In this document: positions 16,415 to 28,100 of the stretch, piece after piece | How positions within the stretch are numbered: the stretch's first letter is position 1 | Layout: each line of letters begins with the position of its first letter | Source of the DNA: a virus | IMG/VR virus record: IMGVR_UViG_3300005531_000016 | Coordinates: 1 to 41,809 of that record | Length of the DNA: 41,809 bases | Direction: 5' to 3' (one strand) | Notes under the pieces: generated by a model | Databases searched by the model: none | What the model saw: the letters and a program-made list of their open reading frames with translations, nothing else | What the model was told of the DNA's origin: nothing | Program-made: the position numbers and the translations under genes

Positions 16415-18043
16415 ATGAAGCGGCTTCTGCTGATTTTCATGGTATGCCTCATGGTCCCGCTTGGGCTGCGGGCGCAAGTCTCCGTAACCGGGAACCTAAA
16501 GGACGTTGGTGTCGCAAACGTTACAGGATCGAACACGTTCGTGCGATTTACGCTGACAAATTACGGGTCCAACATACCGAAGGTTGTAGGCTCCAATCTG
16601 ATTGCTGTGCCCGTAAAGGATTTCCATCCCGACATAAATGGGAACATCAGCGGAACAATCCAGCCAAATTCTTCGATTTCGCCAATCGGCACGCTATATC
16701 AAGTTTGCATTTTCTACCAGGGACAACAGTTCCGCTGCGCGACGTATTTGATCAGCGGCCCGTTTGACCTGGGTACGGCGGTGCCAATCAGTTCAACGCC
16801 AATCGTCGGACCAAACCAGCTTGTGACACAAATTTTTCTCTGCCCTCAGTTCTCTGCCTCAACGACATGGACATGCGTCCACAATTTTGGAGACTTCAAT
16901 GTCGGATGGCAGCTCTACGACCAAAACAACAACGGAATCGGATTTCCCAACACCGTTTCCGAGCCGGATGCAAACACCATTGTTTTTACATGGATTACTC
17001 CGCAGGCCGGAAGGGCGGAGATATTGCACGCTGGCGCTGTGAATATAGCGACAAATCAGCCGAACGCGGTGGTGCAAAATCCGCTGGGCAGCCAAACGGT
17101 TTGCTGCTTTCCGCTCGCTGTCACGAGCGCGTTCAATGCCACCGGAGGAGGGTCCTTTTCCGGCACATTTTCCGGGAATCCTACCTTCTCTGGCAATCCG
17201 GTATTTTCAGGAAACCCCGTATTTTCCGGCGGCGTAAAGGCTGGATTTTTTTCTACGGCAGCGGCCAATCCGGCACAAACCGGACTGTTGCGCCTGGCAG
17301 CCGCCGATTCGATTGCATTCCGCAACAACGCAAATTCCTCCGACCTCGCGCTTGGCATAGACGGCTCGAACAATCTAAGACTTGACGGTTTTCCAGCGGA
17401 TGTGGTGGCACGCCTTGTTTCGAGATCGGCAAACCCATCGCAAACAGGAAGCATCTCCCTTGCGGTCGCCGATTCAATCTCTTGGCGAAACAATGCCAAT
17501 AGCGCGGACTTGGCTCTTGGATTGAACGGCAGTGACCGTCTCGTATTCTCACTTGATCCGGTTGTCACGGATGCCTCTACTGACACGCTTACGAACAAAA
17601 CGCTAAATTCCCCGGTTGTAAGCACTCCGGTCATAAATGGTGCCAGCACTGGAACCGGGATTCAGGGAAATGCTCCTAGGCTCCTAACAGACGACGCCAC
17701 CGGATCGGCTGGGAATCCGTTATGCCGGGCCTCGGGCGGCGGATCAACCGCATGTTCGGTTACAAGTATTCCCTATCGTCGCGTCGTTTCCAGCAACAGT
17801 TGCGCGAATACTGGATCGGCTGGCGGCGCAACGCAAACCTGCACCATCACAATCTCGCCAGCCGAAGCGGATACCAGCTATCACGCAATCTGCGGCGGCG
17901 AGGGCACCGTAACCGGATATCCACTCATGCTCGGTGTAAGCAGCAAGGGAACAACCACGATTACAGTCACATATTCCGATGGAACAAACAACATGGCAAC
18001 AGCTTCGGGATGGTCCACGATTTCATGCGAAATTCTACGATGA
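16415..18043 (+). CDS. Exported fibre-like protein with internal repeats
   Basis: The 542-residue protein begins with a classic Sec signal peptide (MKRLLL, hydrophobic core, GLRAQ). The N-terminal 220 residues are beta-rich with paired cysteines. About residues 246-270 hold four copies of an FSGNP-type pentapeptide. Two related repeats of about 40 residues follow (about 283-325 and 338-379), each with NP.QTG, AADSI/VADSI, RNNANS.DLALG and a final strand, a module typical of phage tail fibres. The C-terminal domain (about 455-542) has six cysteines and ends SCEILR. Fibre repeats joined to an export signal is odd. The stop overlaps the next start (ATGA). Confidence 0.75.
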   Translation: MKRLLLIFMVCLMVPLGLRAQVSVTGNLKDVGVANVTGSNTFVRFTLTNYGSNIPKVVGSNLIAVPVKDFHPDINGNISGTIQPNSSISPIGTLYQVCIFYQGQQFRCATYLISGPFDLGTAVPISSTPIVGPNQLVTQIFLCPQFSASTTWTCVHNFGDFNVGWQLYDQNNNGIGFPNTVSEPDANTIVFTWITPQAGRAEILHAGAVNIATNQPNAVVQNPLGSQTVCCFPLAVTSAFNATGGGSFSGTFSGNPTFSGNPVFSGNPVFSGGVKAGFFSTAAANPAQTGLLRLAAADSIAFRNNANSSDLALGIDGSNNLRLDGFPADVVARLVSRSANPSQTGSISLAVADSISWRNNANSADLALGLNGSDRLVFSLDPVVTDASTDTLTNKTLNSPVVSTPVINGASTGTGIQGNAPRLLTDDATGSAGNPLCRASGGGSTACSVTSIPYRRVVSSNSCANTGSAGGATQTCTITISPAEADTSYHAICGGEGTVTGYPLMLGVSSKGTTTITVTYSDGTNNMATASGWSTISCEILR

Positions 18044-21000
18044 AAAGACTGGCGCAAGCATGCTTCATTCTGATGGCATGTGCATTCGTGCGCGAACCCG
18101 CTCTCGCGCAGATGCAGACGGACAGTATCGCGGCACGCGGAAACGTAACCGCCAAAGTTCTGGCAAACTCGCAAACAGTAACGATTGCCGGAACGACGCC
18201 GAACGTTTCAGGCGGCAACGTGTTTCTTACCAACAACAGCGGCCCCACAACGATAACCAACTTCACCGGCGGGATCGACAGCCAGCAGATCGTCGTGGTA
18301 TGCGGAGATACAAATACCACCATTCAGAACAACGCCAATATCGCACTTACTGGCGGAACAAACTATGCGTGTGCCCTGAATCAGGGGATTCAGCTCGCCT
18401 TCGTTGGCGGAAAGTGGATTCAGACCGGCACGGCGACTGGAGGCGGCGGAGGCGGTTCCAGTCCTGCTGGAAATAACGGAGACGTGCAGATACGGAATGG
18501 CACATCCCTTTCCGCGGCTCATATCAATGACAATGGAGCCACCATTGGCATCTCCGAAGACACCAATTGGAAGGGGCCAAATCCCTCGGTAAATTTGTTC
18601 CAATATGGCGCTTATCTCGGCTCAACAACACCGCCAACCATTTCTTGCACAACGGCGGCCTCATCGGCGAATTTAACCTGCTCCGGCGGGACCGGTGATT
18701 TTGCGGTCGGCCACGGAGTGGCCGTGCCAATGGCTGGACCGGCCCCAGTCGTGACCACGCCAAATGCTCCCGTCTCCATCGTGTCGCTTTCAATAAGCAG
18801 TAATGTGGCAACGATAGCAATGGCCTCGACAGCCGGATTCAGCAACGGGTCATCCGTCGTCGTTTCGGGTGCCAGCGACTCGACGCTCAACGGCACCTAC
18901 ACTGGCGTAAACACGGTAAATGCAGGCACGTTCACCGCGTCGATTACGCACGCAAATTGCTCCCCATGCACCATTGGAGGGAGCGCTACGGTGGTCGCAA
19001 GCACACCAGCCCTCGTTACTCCTGTTGGACAGGTTGGCGGCTCGACAACCTACAATTACAAAATCGTAGCTCGGGACTTTAACGAAGGACTGTCCGCCGC
19101 CAGCACCGCAATTACTACGACTTCGGGATGGGCGACGCTTGGCGTTCAAACTTACTCGATTGCCAATAATGGCTGTTCATGGAACAGCACAAGCGGGCTG
19201 GAGACCTTTACCACGACCGCGGCTCACAACATCCCCAATCAGCCGGACATTGAGATTTTCGTATCGATTAACGGTGTCGTGAATTTGACCGGCGCATTCG
19301 TGACGGCGGGAGCGCCAACTGCAACGACTGTTACCGTCGCGATGCAGGGAATCGCCACACAGACGCAGACATGCCCATCGGGCGGGACGTTAAAAGTCGT
19401 CGCGCGAAATTTCGTGCAATGGACTCCCCAGCCATATCAGGCTCTTGGTTGGCTTGTTTACCGGTCTGTAGGCGCAGGAGCATATTCTCTTGTAGCCGTG
19501 CTCAACGGCCAAGACTCGAGCTTCTATGACTGGGGATATGGAAGCCCGGTAAAATCCGGCGCCCCGGCGGTCTACATCCCATCGACGCCGCCGAGTTCGC
19601 CGCAAAATGGCACGCTGGCCGCGCTCATCACGGCGATCAACGGAACGACCGTTACACTGTCCAGTGCGGCTTCCGCCAGCCTTACAACTACGGTTCTGCA
19701 TGACAATTCTCCGAACGTGATGGCGGCTTGCAACTCGCTTGGAACTGGAGGGCTTGATATCTACTATCCCGGCGCGAACTCCTTCATGGTGTTCAATTCG
19801 CCGCTAAAACTTTATGGCTGTTCCTCGGGACAGATGCGCCATATCCTGGGCACTCAAATCGTAGCCAACGAACCGATTATCCCGAAGAGTTTTACTTTCT
19901 TCGAGGGGCGTGCGCTCGGCAACAACAGCCAGATTCCGCCGTTCATGACCAGGCCAGTTACCAATATGTTCTGCGGCGTGATGCCATGTTTCCTGCTGAC
20001 TTTCCAGCCGACTGTCGGTGGCCCCATCAGCTCGATAACCCTGAAAGACATAGCCATACAGTCAAGCCAGCCCTACGTGAGCGGAATCTACATGGATCAG
20101 GATGCCACCGGGGCGGGTATAACCTCAATTACTCTTGACAGTGTGTATGTATCGGCGAACAAGGGAGGCATTGCACTCCGCTTTGGTGGCGGTTTTTACT
20201 TCAACATCCTCGGAGGATTTTACGGCATCACGGGGGCCAACGGCGGAGACTGGGGCTATCCTCCGGCAATTTGGGAGACCGTAAACCAGGGACTAGGACA
20301 GAACACGCAGGGGCTGTCTTATCTATCGCAGATGAAAAATGCGACGATAGAAGGCGGCGAGTTTTACTTTGACACAAACAGAGAACAGTTTTTTGGAAAT
20401 TTCGGGACATGGCCAGGCCAGTGGGAATTCAGCAACATCCTTTCGGAAAGCAATCAGTATCCGATACTGCATTTCAACACGTCGGCGTCAACATTTTTTC
20501 TTAACGGCATCAGCGTGAAAGACCTTTCCTACGCGGATCCGCTGGGCAACATCGCCACGCCGCTAATTGAGCTTGGTGATTCCCGCTTCAACTTCATCCG
20601 CTTTTCCACAAAGGGAGGCTTCAGCGTTTGCGGCAATGGCTCCCAGCCTATTTTTGCGTCGATTACTACCAGCCCGGCAGTGGATATTGATGGAGGCACA
20701 AACTGCGGAACTATTGGGCTGTTTAACTACGCTGTACGCTCAAATGGATCATTTGCTATCGTTGGAAAATCAACCTTCGAGTCGTACGGAGTATCGACAA
20801 TTGGCTATGCCATGGGTGCTCCAACGATTTCCAGCGTGAATACTGTATCCGGCAGTCTTGCGGCTGGCACCTACTACTACTCCATTCGCGGGGTGGACAG
20901 AAATGGAAATGTTACAACGAGCTCGCCTGTCGTCGGTCCCTTCACATCGAATGGAAGCCAAGCCCTGACACTGAATTTCAGCCTGGTGCCTGGACAGGCT

Positions 21001-21762
21001 TTCACGATGCTGTGCCGAAGTAATAGCGGTCCAGTGATTAATAGCTGCGCTGGATTCGGACCCTCACAATTCATTTCTGGAACGAGCTTTACGGACAACA
21101 CGCCACAATTCAACTACTTTAACTCCAACACAGAACCAGCGCTGAATGCCAACGGAGCTTCCTTCGCATCAGCACAAGCCGTTTCTTTGGGAGCCTCTGG
21201 CCTTTCCAGTTATAACTTGGCACTTACTGGCGGAGGGTTTTCCAGTATTCAGTCTGGCACTTTCACGGCGAATCGCACCATAACTTGGCCGGACGCATCT
21301 GGAACACCGGCTCTGCTCGGCGTCGCGCAAACCTTCACACAGCCGCAAACATTCACATCTCTCAGCGGCACAGCCTCAAGCTTAACGATCAATTCGCTTA
21401 CGCAGGGAAGCGAAACACAAACCGCCCTTACCCACCCGCCATTTACCGTGCTTATCCCCGGAGCACTCACCGCAACATCAACAGCGGCCACATGGACTCT
21501 CGACAAAGCGATAACAGTAACGCGAGTGCAAATCCAAACAAGGGTAGCCCCATCGGGATGCAGCCAGAATGCGGTCATCCGCTTGACCGATGGGTCGGCC
21601 AATCAGGATGTGGCCATTTCTGGATCATCCAATGATTCTGGCGGCATCGCTCAAAATTATGTTTCTGGAGCTGCGCTTACGATCAGCGTGCAAACACCAG
21701 CAAGCGGATGCGCTACATCTCCAGGCGATGCGCAGGTAGTGGTCCAGTATCGGAACCAATGA
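18040..21762 (+). CDS. Very large exported fibre/tailspike-like protein with beta-helix
   Basis: I use the ATG at 18040 overlapping the previous stop, which gives 1240 residues with a signal peptide MKRLAQACF...PALAQ; the frame is open further upstream but without a better start. A short beta domain is followed by a poly-Gly linker (about 130), a NLFQYGAYLG segment resembling the start of pectate-lyase-type tailspikes, FN3-like parts (YNYKIVARD and YYYSIRGVDRNGN), and a central right-handed beta-helix-like region (about 660-900) with runs such as SITLDSVYVSANKGG and NATIEGGEFYF. The C-terminus is a compact beta domain ending VVVQYRNQ with paired cysteines. Likely a receptor-binding or polysaccharide-binding/degrading protein. 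No catalytic residues can be assigned. Confidence 0.75.
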   Translation: MKRLAQACFILMACAFVREPALAQMQTDSIAARGNVTAKVLANSQTVTIAGTTPNVSGGNVFLTNNSGPTTITNFTGGIDSQQIVVVCGDTNTTIQNNANIALTGGTNYACALNQGIQLAFVGGKWIQTGTATGGGGGGSSPAGNNGDVQIRNGTSLSAAHINDNGATIGISEDTNWKGPNPSVNLFQYGAYLGSTTPPTISCTTAASSANLTCSGGTGDFAVGHGVAVPMAGPAPVVTTPNAPVSIVSLSISSNVATIAMASTAGFSNGSSVVVSGASDSTLNGTYTGVNTVNAGTFTASITHANCSPCTIGGSATVVASTPALVTPVGQVGGSTTYNYKIVARDFNEGLSAASTAITTTSGWATLGVQTYSIANNGCSWNSTSGLETFTTTAAHNIPNQPDIEIFVSINGVVNLTGAFVTAGAPTATTVTVAMQGIATQTQTCPSGGTLKVVARNFVQWTPQPYQALGWLVYRSVGAGAYSLVAVLNGQDSSFYDWGYGSPVKSGAPAVYIPSTPPSSPQNGTLAALITAINGTTVTLSSAASASLTTTVLHDNSPNVMAACNSLGTGGLDIYYPGANSFMVFNSPLKLYGCSSGQMRHILGTQIVANEPIIPKSFTFFEGRALGNNSQIPPFMTRPVTNMFCGVMPCFLLTFQPTVGGPISSITLKDIAIQSSQPYVSGIYMDQDATGAGITSITLDSVYVSANKGGIALRFGGGFYFNILGGFYGITGANGGDWGYPPAIWETVNQGLGQNTQGLSYLSQMKNATIEGGEFYFDTNREQFFGNFGTWPGQWEFSNILSESNQYPILHFNTSASTFFLNGISVKDLSYADPLGNIATPLIELGDSRFNFIRFSTKGGFSVCGNGSQPIFASITTSPAVDIDGGTNCGTIGLFNYAVRSNGSFAIVGKSTFESYGVSTIGYAMGAPTISSVNTVSGSLAAGTYYYSIRGVDRNGNVTTSSPVVGPFTSNGSQALTLNFSLVPGQAFTMLCRSNSGPVINSCAGFGPSQFISGTSFTDNTPQFNYFNSNTEPALNANGASFASAQAVSLGASGLSSYNLALTGGGFSSIQSGTFTANRTITWPDASGTPALLGVAQTFTQPQTFTSLSGTASSLTINSLTQGSETQTALTHPPFTVLIPGALTATSTAATWTLDKAITVTRVQIQTRVAPSGCSQNAVIRLTDGSANQDVAISGSSNDSGGIAQNYVSGAALTISVQTPASGCATSPGDAQVVVQYRNQ

Positions 21763-21763
21763 C

Positions 21764-23665
21764 ATGAGAAAACTACTTATACTTTCATTGTTTCTTTTTT
21801 TCACCACAAGCCTCGCGGCGCAGAACAACCCGCTGGCGTCCCGGCCCTACGGCCAAGAGACCGTTGCTTTCAGCGCGACTCCGGCATTCAACTATGCGAC
21901 GAGTTACGGAAAGAAAATCGTTCTAACTGGCAATGTAACCAGTTCCACGGCCACGGGCATGGAACCTGGCATGTATCCCACCTTGGAGGTATGCCAAGAC
22001 GCGACCGGGGGCCGCACATTCGTTCCGCCAACTGGTTTCAACGGCTGGGTAGCGATTCCATCATCCGCGAATGCTTGCATTGTCGAGTTCCTTTACTACG
22101 ACGGCGTACAAGCCACTGTAGTAACAACGGCGACTGGAGGCGGAGGCGGCTCCGGCACAATCAATTCCGGCACAAGCGGAAAAATCGCTATCTACTCCGG
22201 TTCCACCACCGTCTCAAGCGATGCCAAGCTCGATGACGGCCTCACTACGGCAAATACCTTGACATATACCGATACCGGAGGAATGGCGGCAAAATCCTTC
22301 AATGCCACGGGCACAGGCGCCGCCGTAGTCAATGGCACAAATGGGGCATGCGGCGCTGGCGTTGCCGGACATTCCCTGTTATGCCTTGGAGACTCGCTCG
22401 CGCTGACAGCGAAGATCAGCCTGAATGGCGGCGCGTTTCTTTCCATACCGCAATGGTCGAATGATTCCCCGACGCCATTTGGGCCGCTTTGCGCCGATGG
22501 AACATTTCCACGCCTCATAACTGTTCCCATTGGATCCGCCGGGCAGCCCCTTCTTTCCACCGGATCCAGTTCATGTTTCGGATACGGCGCTCTTGACCTT
22601 TCAAGTTCCTCGAATGTTACCAATCGCCTTCCCAAGGCAAACATGGCCCTGACAACCGTGCATACGGATCAGACCAACACATTTACAGCAGCGGGAACCA
22701 TCGACCTAAGCGCAGCAACTTCATCGGCAGCGTTTCGTATACCGAATATCGCCGGAGCTTCCACAACTACGAATGGAACGCTGGCCTACAACACCACAAC
22801 GAACAATTTTGTCGGCGGCATGAATTCAGGAAATGCCATCATTCCCGTAACGACGATTACTCCGACAAACAACGACTGCGTAAAATGGGTGGTGACCAGC
22901 GGGAATTTCCAGCTTGGTGATGTCGGATGCGGAGGAACGGTTTCGCTCTCCAGTCTCACGGCAGCGACAACGGCAAATACCATTGCCAATGGAAACAACG
23001 GCCAAACATGGCAATGGTCCCTTACATCTGCTGGAGGCGTGGGATTCAAAGTCACTGAATCCTCGGCAAGCACCGCCACGGGAACACCCTATCTGTTTCA
23101 GGTGTCCGCGCTATCGGGATCGACGGCAAATCCAGCCAGATTTGATTTCAACGGAAACGGCGTAGTAGTCAATACATCCGGGCTGCTGACTTCGATTGGC
23201 ACGGGGGCTATTGATGCAACAAAGCTTTCCGGCCAGATAAGCACGTCCAACCTGCCATCCTCCAGCAAAATGCGCACATGCGCGATTATCGTGGGTTCCG
23301 ATGGCGGCTCGGCGCTCGCGAATACGGACATTGCTCCTCTCGGAAGGCAATGTTTTGTTCCTTACGCGGCAACCGTAGTCGAAATCGAAGTGGCGGCGGA
23401 TGGCGGAACGCCGAATGTAATCGTGGCGAAAAATCACGCTGGAACACTGACCGATTTGCTCAGCAGCGCACTGGCGACAGCCGCGTCTGGCGGAATCGCG
23501 TGCTCGAACAGCGGCGGCACGGCTGGGCTTGACGGAACGACGACGTGCTCGGCGACGCTGCAAAATACATCGCTGGCCGCCGGTGATTACATCGAAACGC
23601 ACTCTGCTACCGCTGGCGGAACCGCGAAACGCATGTCCATCTTCATCACGTTCACGGTGAACTGA
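21764..23665 (+). CDS. Exported fibre-like protein
   Basis: The 633-residue product starts with a strong signal peptide (MRKLLILSLFLFFTTSLAAQ). An N-terminal beta domain with two cysteines is followed by a GGGGGSG linker, a fibre-like shaft made of short Ala/Thr/Gly-rich repeats (about 135-380), a further repeat region with a TAATTANTIANGNNG stretch, and a C-terminal cysteine-containing beta domain starting near MRTCAIIVG and ending FITFTVN. The layout (signal, head domain, Gly linker, shaft, C-terminal knob) parallels the preceding gene. The gene starts one base after the preceding stop codon. Receptor binding is the likely role. Confidence 0.72.
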   Translation: MRKLLILSLFLFFTTSLAAQNNPLASRPYGQETVAFSATPAFNYATSYGKKIVLTGNVTSSTATGMEPGMYPTLEVCQDATGGRTFVPPTGFNGWVAIPSSANACIVEFLYYDGVQATVVTTATGGGGGSGTINSGTSGKIAIYSGSTTVSSDAKLDDGLTTANTLTYTDTGGMAAKSFNATGTGAAVVNGTNGACGAGVAGHSLLCLGDSLALTAKISLNGGAFLSIPQWSNDSPTPFGPLCADGTFPRLITVPIGSAGQPLLSTGSSSCFGYGALDLSSSSNVTNRLPKANMALTTVHTDQTNTFTAAGTIDLSAATSSAAFRIPNIAGASTTTNGTLAYNTTTNNFVGGMNSGNAIIPVTTITPTNNDCVKWVVTSGNFQLGDVGCGGTVSLSSLTAATTANTIANGNNGQTWQWSLTSAGGVGFKVTESSASTATGTPYLFQVSALSGSTANPARFDFNGNGVVVNTSGLLTSIGTGAIDATKLSGQISTSNLPSSSKMRTCAIIVGSDGGSALANTDIAPLGRQCFVPYAATVVEIEVAADGGTPNVIVAKNHAGTLTDLLSSALATAASGGIACSNSGGTAGLDGTTTCSATLQNTSLAAGDYIETHSATAGGTAKRMSIFITFTVN

Positions 23666-25123
23666 ATGATGCGAGTCGCAATTCTGTTTTTCGCGTGCGC
23701 CATTTTTCTAGGGATTGCTGGCGGCCCCGCTTCGTCGCAAACATTGCCGGGTGCGCCAACCGCGCTGTGCAACAACAGCACGACATCATCTTCGAGCACT
23801 CTTAGCTGCACGATGAATCACGCATCCGTGACGAACGAGAAAATAATCGTTTCCTGCGGCGCATTCGGCTATTCCACCGCTCCAACGATAACTGTAACGG
23901 ACAACGCTTCGGGAGGCTCGAACACCTACACGCAAGACGCGCAAGCGACGAATACAGGCGGCCCTGAGAGGGTGGCGACTTTCAGCGCGGACGTCGTGCG
24001 CGGAGGGGGAAGCACGCTCACCGTTACCTGTCATTACTCGCCAGCCTCGATTGACGTGGACATGCTCAGTGCGGAATTTGCGAATCTCGCCACGGGGGCG
24101 AAGGATTCGAGCACAACAGCAATTCCAACTGGACTTGCTCCGAATACGCTGAACCAGATTGCCACCAACACTTCGACGGCAAGGAACACACTGGCATATT
24201 CCGCCTGTGACCCGCACAAAGGGCTTTCTCCGCAAGCGGGTCCCGGCTGGACCGCATTGCAACAAACTTCCGTTGACGAGGTGACTGACCAATATCGCGT
24301 CTATCTCGAAAGCGGCTCTCAGGTTGTCGCGTTTCTCGAAGGTAACAACACGACAAATGACGACTTGGCTTGCACTTTTGCGGCCTATGCGCTTGCCGAC
24401 CAAACTGCCGTTGCTGGCGTGGCTGTTGGCAACAGTTCGGCGAGTCTTCAATTCGGCGCCGGCAGCGGTTCTACTACCTGGAGTTGGACGGATACGGTCT
24501 CCTCAAGCGGCTCCAACACTCTCGCCATCGTGGATTTGTTCATAAACGGCACGACGCCGCCATCGGCAGCACCGACGTATGGCGGAACGTCCATGACTCT
24601 CATCACTAACATTACGGACCAGACGAATCTCGAATCGCATTACGTCTACAAACTCGTGAATCCGCCAGCGGGCGCGAACACGGTAAGCGTCAGTTTTGGC
24701 AGCGCAAAAACAGGGGCCGGAATATCCACGAATTTCTTCAACGTGAATCAGTCCTCGCCGACTTCGGCGGCGCAGACGGATAACGGCAGCACGCTGAACC
24801 CGGCGAATCTGACAGTTTCCTCGGCGGCGAATCATCTGGTTTACACGAGCGTAGGCATTGCGAATAAATCCGCTTGCCCCGCATCTGGAGTTGTCGTGGA
24901 CACGAACAATCTCAATGTCGGCCAGATTCCAACTGCGGTGATTGGGCATGTAGCGGGAGCTTCCAGCGTGACCGCTGGGTGGAATCTGCTGACTACCAAC
25001 GGGATTCCGTCCTGCCCCGGAACAAACGGAACTGGAATCGAGCGCACTCACATTGCATTTGATATCGCTTCCGCCAGCGGAGTCATCCCAAGTCCCGTGC
25101 GCCACCGCGCGATTGTGTACTGA
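23666..25123 (+). CDS. Exported beta-sandwich protein, fibre block
   Basis: The 485-residue protein starts directly after the previous stop, with a double Met and a signal peptide ending near ASSQ. The mature part is almost all beta: two related halves, each with a T.T.SD/DNA.GS.N pattern and a late SVSFGSAKTG or VTCHYSPAS strand, as in tandem immunoglobulin- or jelly-roll-like domains of secreted proteins. Cysteines are few and paired. No shaft repeats are visible, so this looks more like an adhesin or virion-accessory protein than a classic fibre. The final tail is basic (PVRHRAIVY). Confidence 0.7.
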   Translation: MMRVAILFFACAIFLGIAGGPASSQTLPGAPTALCNNSTTSSSSTLSCTMNHASVTNEKIIVSCGAFGYSTAPTITVTDNASGGSNTYTQDAQATNTGGPERVATFSADVVRGGGSTLTVTCHYSPASIDVDMLSAEFANLATGAKDSSTTAIPTGLAPNTLNQIATNTSTARNTLAYSACDPHKGLSPQAGPGWTALQQTSVDEVTDQYRVYLESGSQVVAFLEGNNTTNDDLACTFAAYALADQTAVAGVAVGNSSASLQFGAGSGSTTWSWTDTVSSSGSNTLAIVDLFINGTTPPSAAPTYGGTSMTLITNITDQTNLESHYVYKLVNPPAGANTVSVSFGSAKTGAGISTNFFNVNQSSPTSAAQTDNGSTLNPANLTVSSAANHLVYTSVGIANKSACPASGVVVDTNNLNVGQIPTAVIGHVAGASSVTAGWNLLTTNGIPSCPGTNGTGIERTHIAFDIASASGVIPSPVRHRAIVY

Positions 25124-25137
25124 TGCATGGAGGTCTG

Positions 25138-28100
25138 ATGCGAAAAGCCCTGGCATTGCTGCTCTTCATATTAGTTTCTGCTTTGCCGCTGAACGCGCAA
25201 GCGCAAGTGACAGGAACCGGCACAATTTCCGGCGTTGGCCAAATTACCGTAGTGCCCCTTCCAACGGCGACCGCATCTCCTACAAGCCTAGGATTCGGAA
25301 ACGTGACACAGGGACAATCCAGTGCCTCACAGGCTGTAACGCTGCAAAATACGGGAACGACGCAGCTTACCATTGTAAGCGCGGTCACCACGTTGCCATA
25401 TAGCGCAACAACCACTTGCGGAGCAACACTGGCGGCGGGAAACTCCTGCGTCTACAATGTCGTTTTTTCTCCCACCGGTACCGGCTCTTTCCCCGGCACA
25501 CTTACAATCAATGACAACTCGACCACCACTCCGCACGTTATCTCGCTTGCCGGAAGCGGCGTGCCACCCGCCCAGCCAGGAGCTTCCCTCACTCCCGCTT
25601 CATTCAATTTTGGAAATCAAACAACCGGAACAACAAGCGCCTCGCAGCCGTTTACATTGCAAAATACGGGTGGCGCGGCCCTGTCCATTTCCAGCATTAC
25701 CGCATCAGCTTCGTTCAGCCAGACGAATAATTGCCCGGCAAGTCTGGGAGCCGGTGCAAGCTGCCTGATCAATGTGACATTCTCGCCATCGACCACTGGC
25801 CTGATTCAAGGGTCTTTGAGCGTTGTTGACAACGCGGCGGGAAGTCCGCAAAGCGCGAGCTTGAGCGGAACGGGAATCCCTCCATCATCCGGCGGCGGGG
25901 TGCCAGCAACGGCGGGATGGTTCTCGATCCCGAATACAGCATGGGCATCACTCTGTCCCAATGCTACAGGTGCGCGGCCTGATGTACAGGGAAATTCCGG
26001 CTGTGGCGCGGTAGTTGACGCCTGGGCAGGCGGCTACCTTGACACGAAGAGGCATCGTCTGTGCTTCACTGGCGGCGGCCACCACGATTACTACGGCAAT
26101 GAAATTTACTGCCTGAATCTGGACACGCTGACAATCGCTACTCAGAACGTGGCTTCAAATGCCTCAACGCTGAATACGAATACCAACTCCTACGACACCA
26201 TGCCGGATGGAACGCCGGGTGCCCGCCACACCTACGGCGGATTGGCCTACTATCCAGACATTGATTCCGCCATTTTCATGGGTGGCGGTCCGCCCAACCC
26301 TGGCGGCACAGTGTCCACCACATGGGCAATTGATCAGTCAAAGCTGAATCCCGCAACGACGATGGGTGTTCAGCCGAGCGGGGCCGCAAAAAACATGAAT
26401 CCTACGGTGAGCGGCGGCACGCTTGACGGACAATTCGGCAATTGTTCGGTATATGACCCCAACACGCAGAAAATGCTGCTCTGGGAGCCCTGGCAATCAC
26501 AGCCCGGCAATCTGTGGAACTACGACCAGTCCACGAATACATATACGCATCTTGCGACATTCGGAAGCGGCTCTGTTTTCATGGATGGCAACCAGAGTTG
26601 CGCTCTCGACCCCGTGCATGAGGTGCTCTATGCCATAGGTAACGGAAAGCTGCTGCACGTCAGCGTGGCGAGCGGCTCCAGCTTCACCGTAACGGATTCA
26701 TTTTCGCGCAGCGGATGCAATACAGCGCAGACCAGCTCCGGGTATCCCGGAGTTTCTTTTGACCAGCGCGATGGCGGCATCGTTGTTTGGAATGGCGGCA
26801 ATAGCATAACGGTGTATAGTCCGGCGTCGGACACTTGCTCCACTGAAACATATTCTGGCGGACCAACCACGAAGGGTAGCGCGGGAACTTTCGGACGCTG
26901 GCAATATGACAATGTTCTCGGCGTGCATGTGGTATGCAACGAGAACAGCGAGAACTGTTTCACGCTTCGCCGCAACGTGGACGTGGCCGCGGTGAATGGC
27001 TTCTCCAATAGGGTGGCGGGCATCAACACGCCCGGAGGATCAGCCTCTATTGTTAGCTGGCAAAACTTTGATAGCTATCCTGTAACGAACAAGCAGCAGT
27101 ATTTCCAGACCAACATCGCTTCGCAATTGACAACCGACTGGACGCAGCCGAATACGGATGGAGGAGCTCTCCATTTCGCTTTCAAAAACGGCGATTTTCA
27201 AGCGGGTCCGGGATGGTTCAACTACAACTTCTGCGCCGCGCTGAATTGCCTCTACGGACAAGGCTCCGAGTTTTACGTGCAATACAAGGAGCGTATAAGC
27301 GCCGCCGCCCTCTCCCGCTCAAGCTGGGATAGCGGATTCACCGACTGGAAGATGGCGATTCTGCGGGAGGGCGACAGCAACACGCAGCAGGCCACGAATT
27401 GTTCCAGTACGCCGACTGATATCGTGCTCGATTCCGATGCCGGACACATCGCCAGCGCGGTTATGCCGTGGGTGTACGTGAACTGCGGCAACGCTGGGAC
27501 GCTCAATTTCCTCAACTCGCCATTTCAGCCAATCCAGTACCCGCTAGCGAGCGGTGCTACAGACTTGCTTGACCAGCCTGCCTCTGGCGGTCCGCACTAT
27601 GGCAGTGGCGTGAACGGCTCAACAGTTCCGGTTACAGACCCGACTGCCTGGAATTTCACGGCCAATGAATGGTTCACAATTCAGGCCCATGTCAAGATTG
27701 GCACGTGGAATACGGCCTCATCCGTAATCGAAATGTGGGCGTGCCACCAAGCCCAGCCTTGCCGGCTGGTGACCAACGCGAGTGATGCCGCGCTGAATGA
27801 CCTTGGAGGAAGCGTAACCGACAAGTTCGGCGCAATCGTGCTCTTGCCATACGCGACGGGCGCGACGTGGCTCACGAACGTGGATTACTGGTACGACGAT
27901 CTAATCGTATCCAACCGGCGCATCCCTGATCCTGATGTTTCTACGCCGAATGCTCCTGACTCACTCTCGCTATCGGCCATCTCCAGTTCGAGCATAACGG
28001 TCAACTGGAGAGTCAACTCGAACAATGGCACAGCCCAAGACGATACGGGGTTTTTGGTGGAGCGATGCACGGGAACCGTGGCCGTGTGCATGCCCAATCC

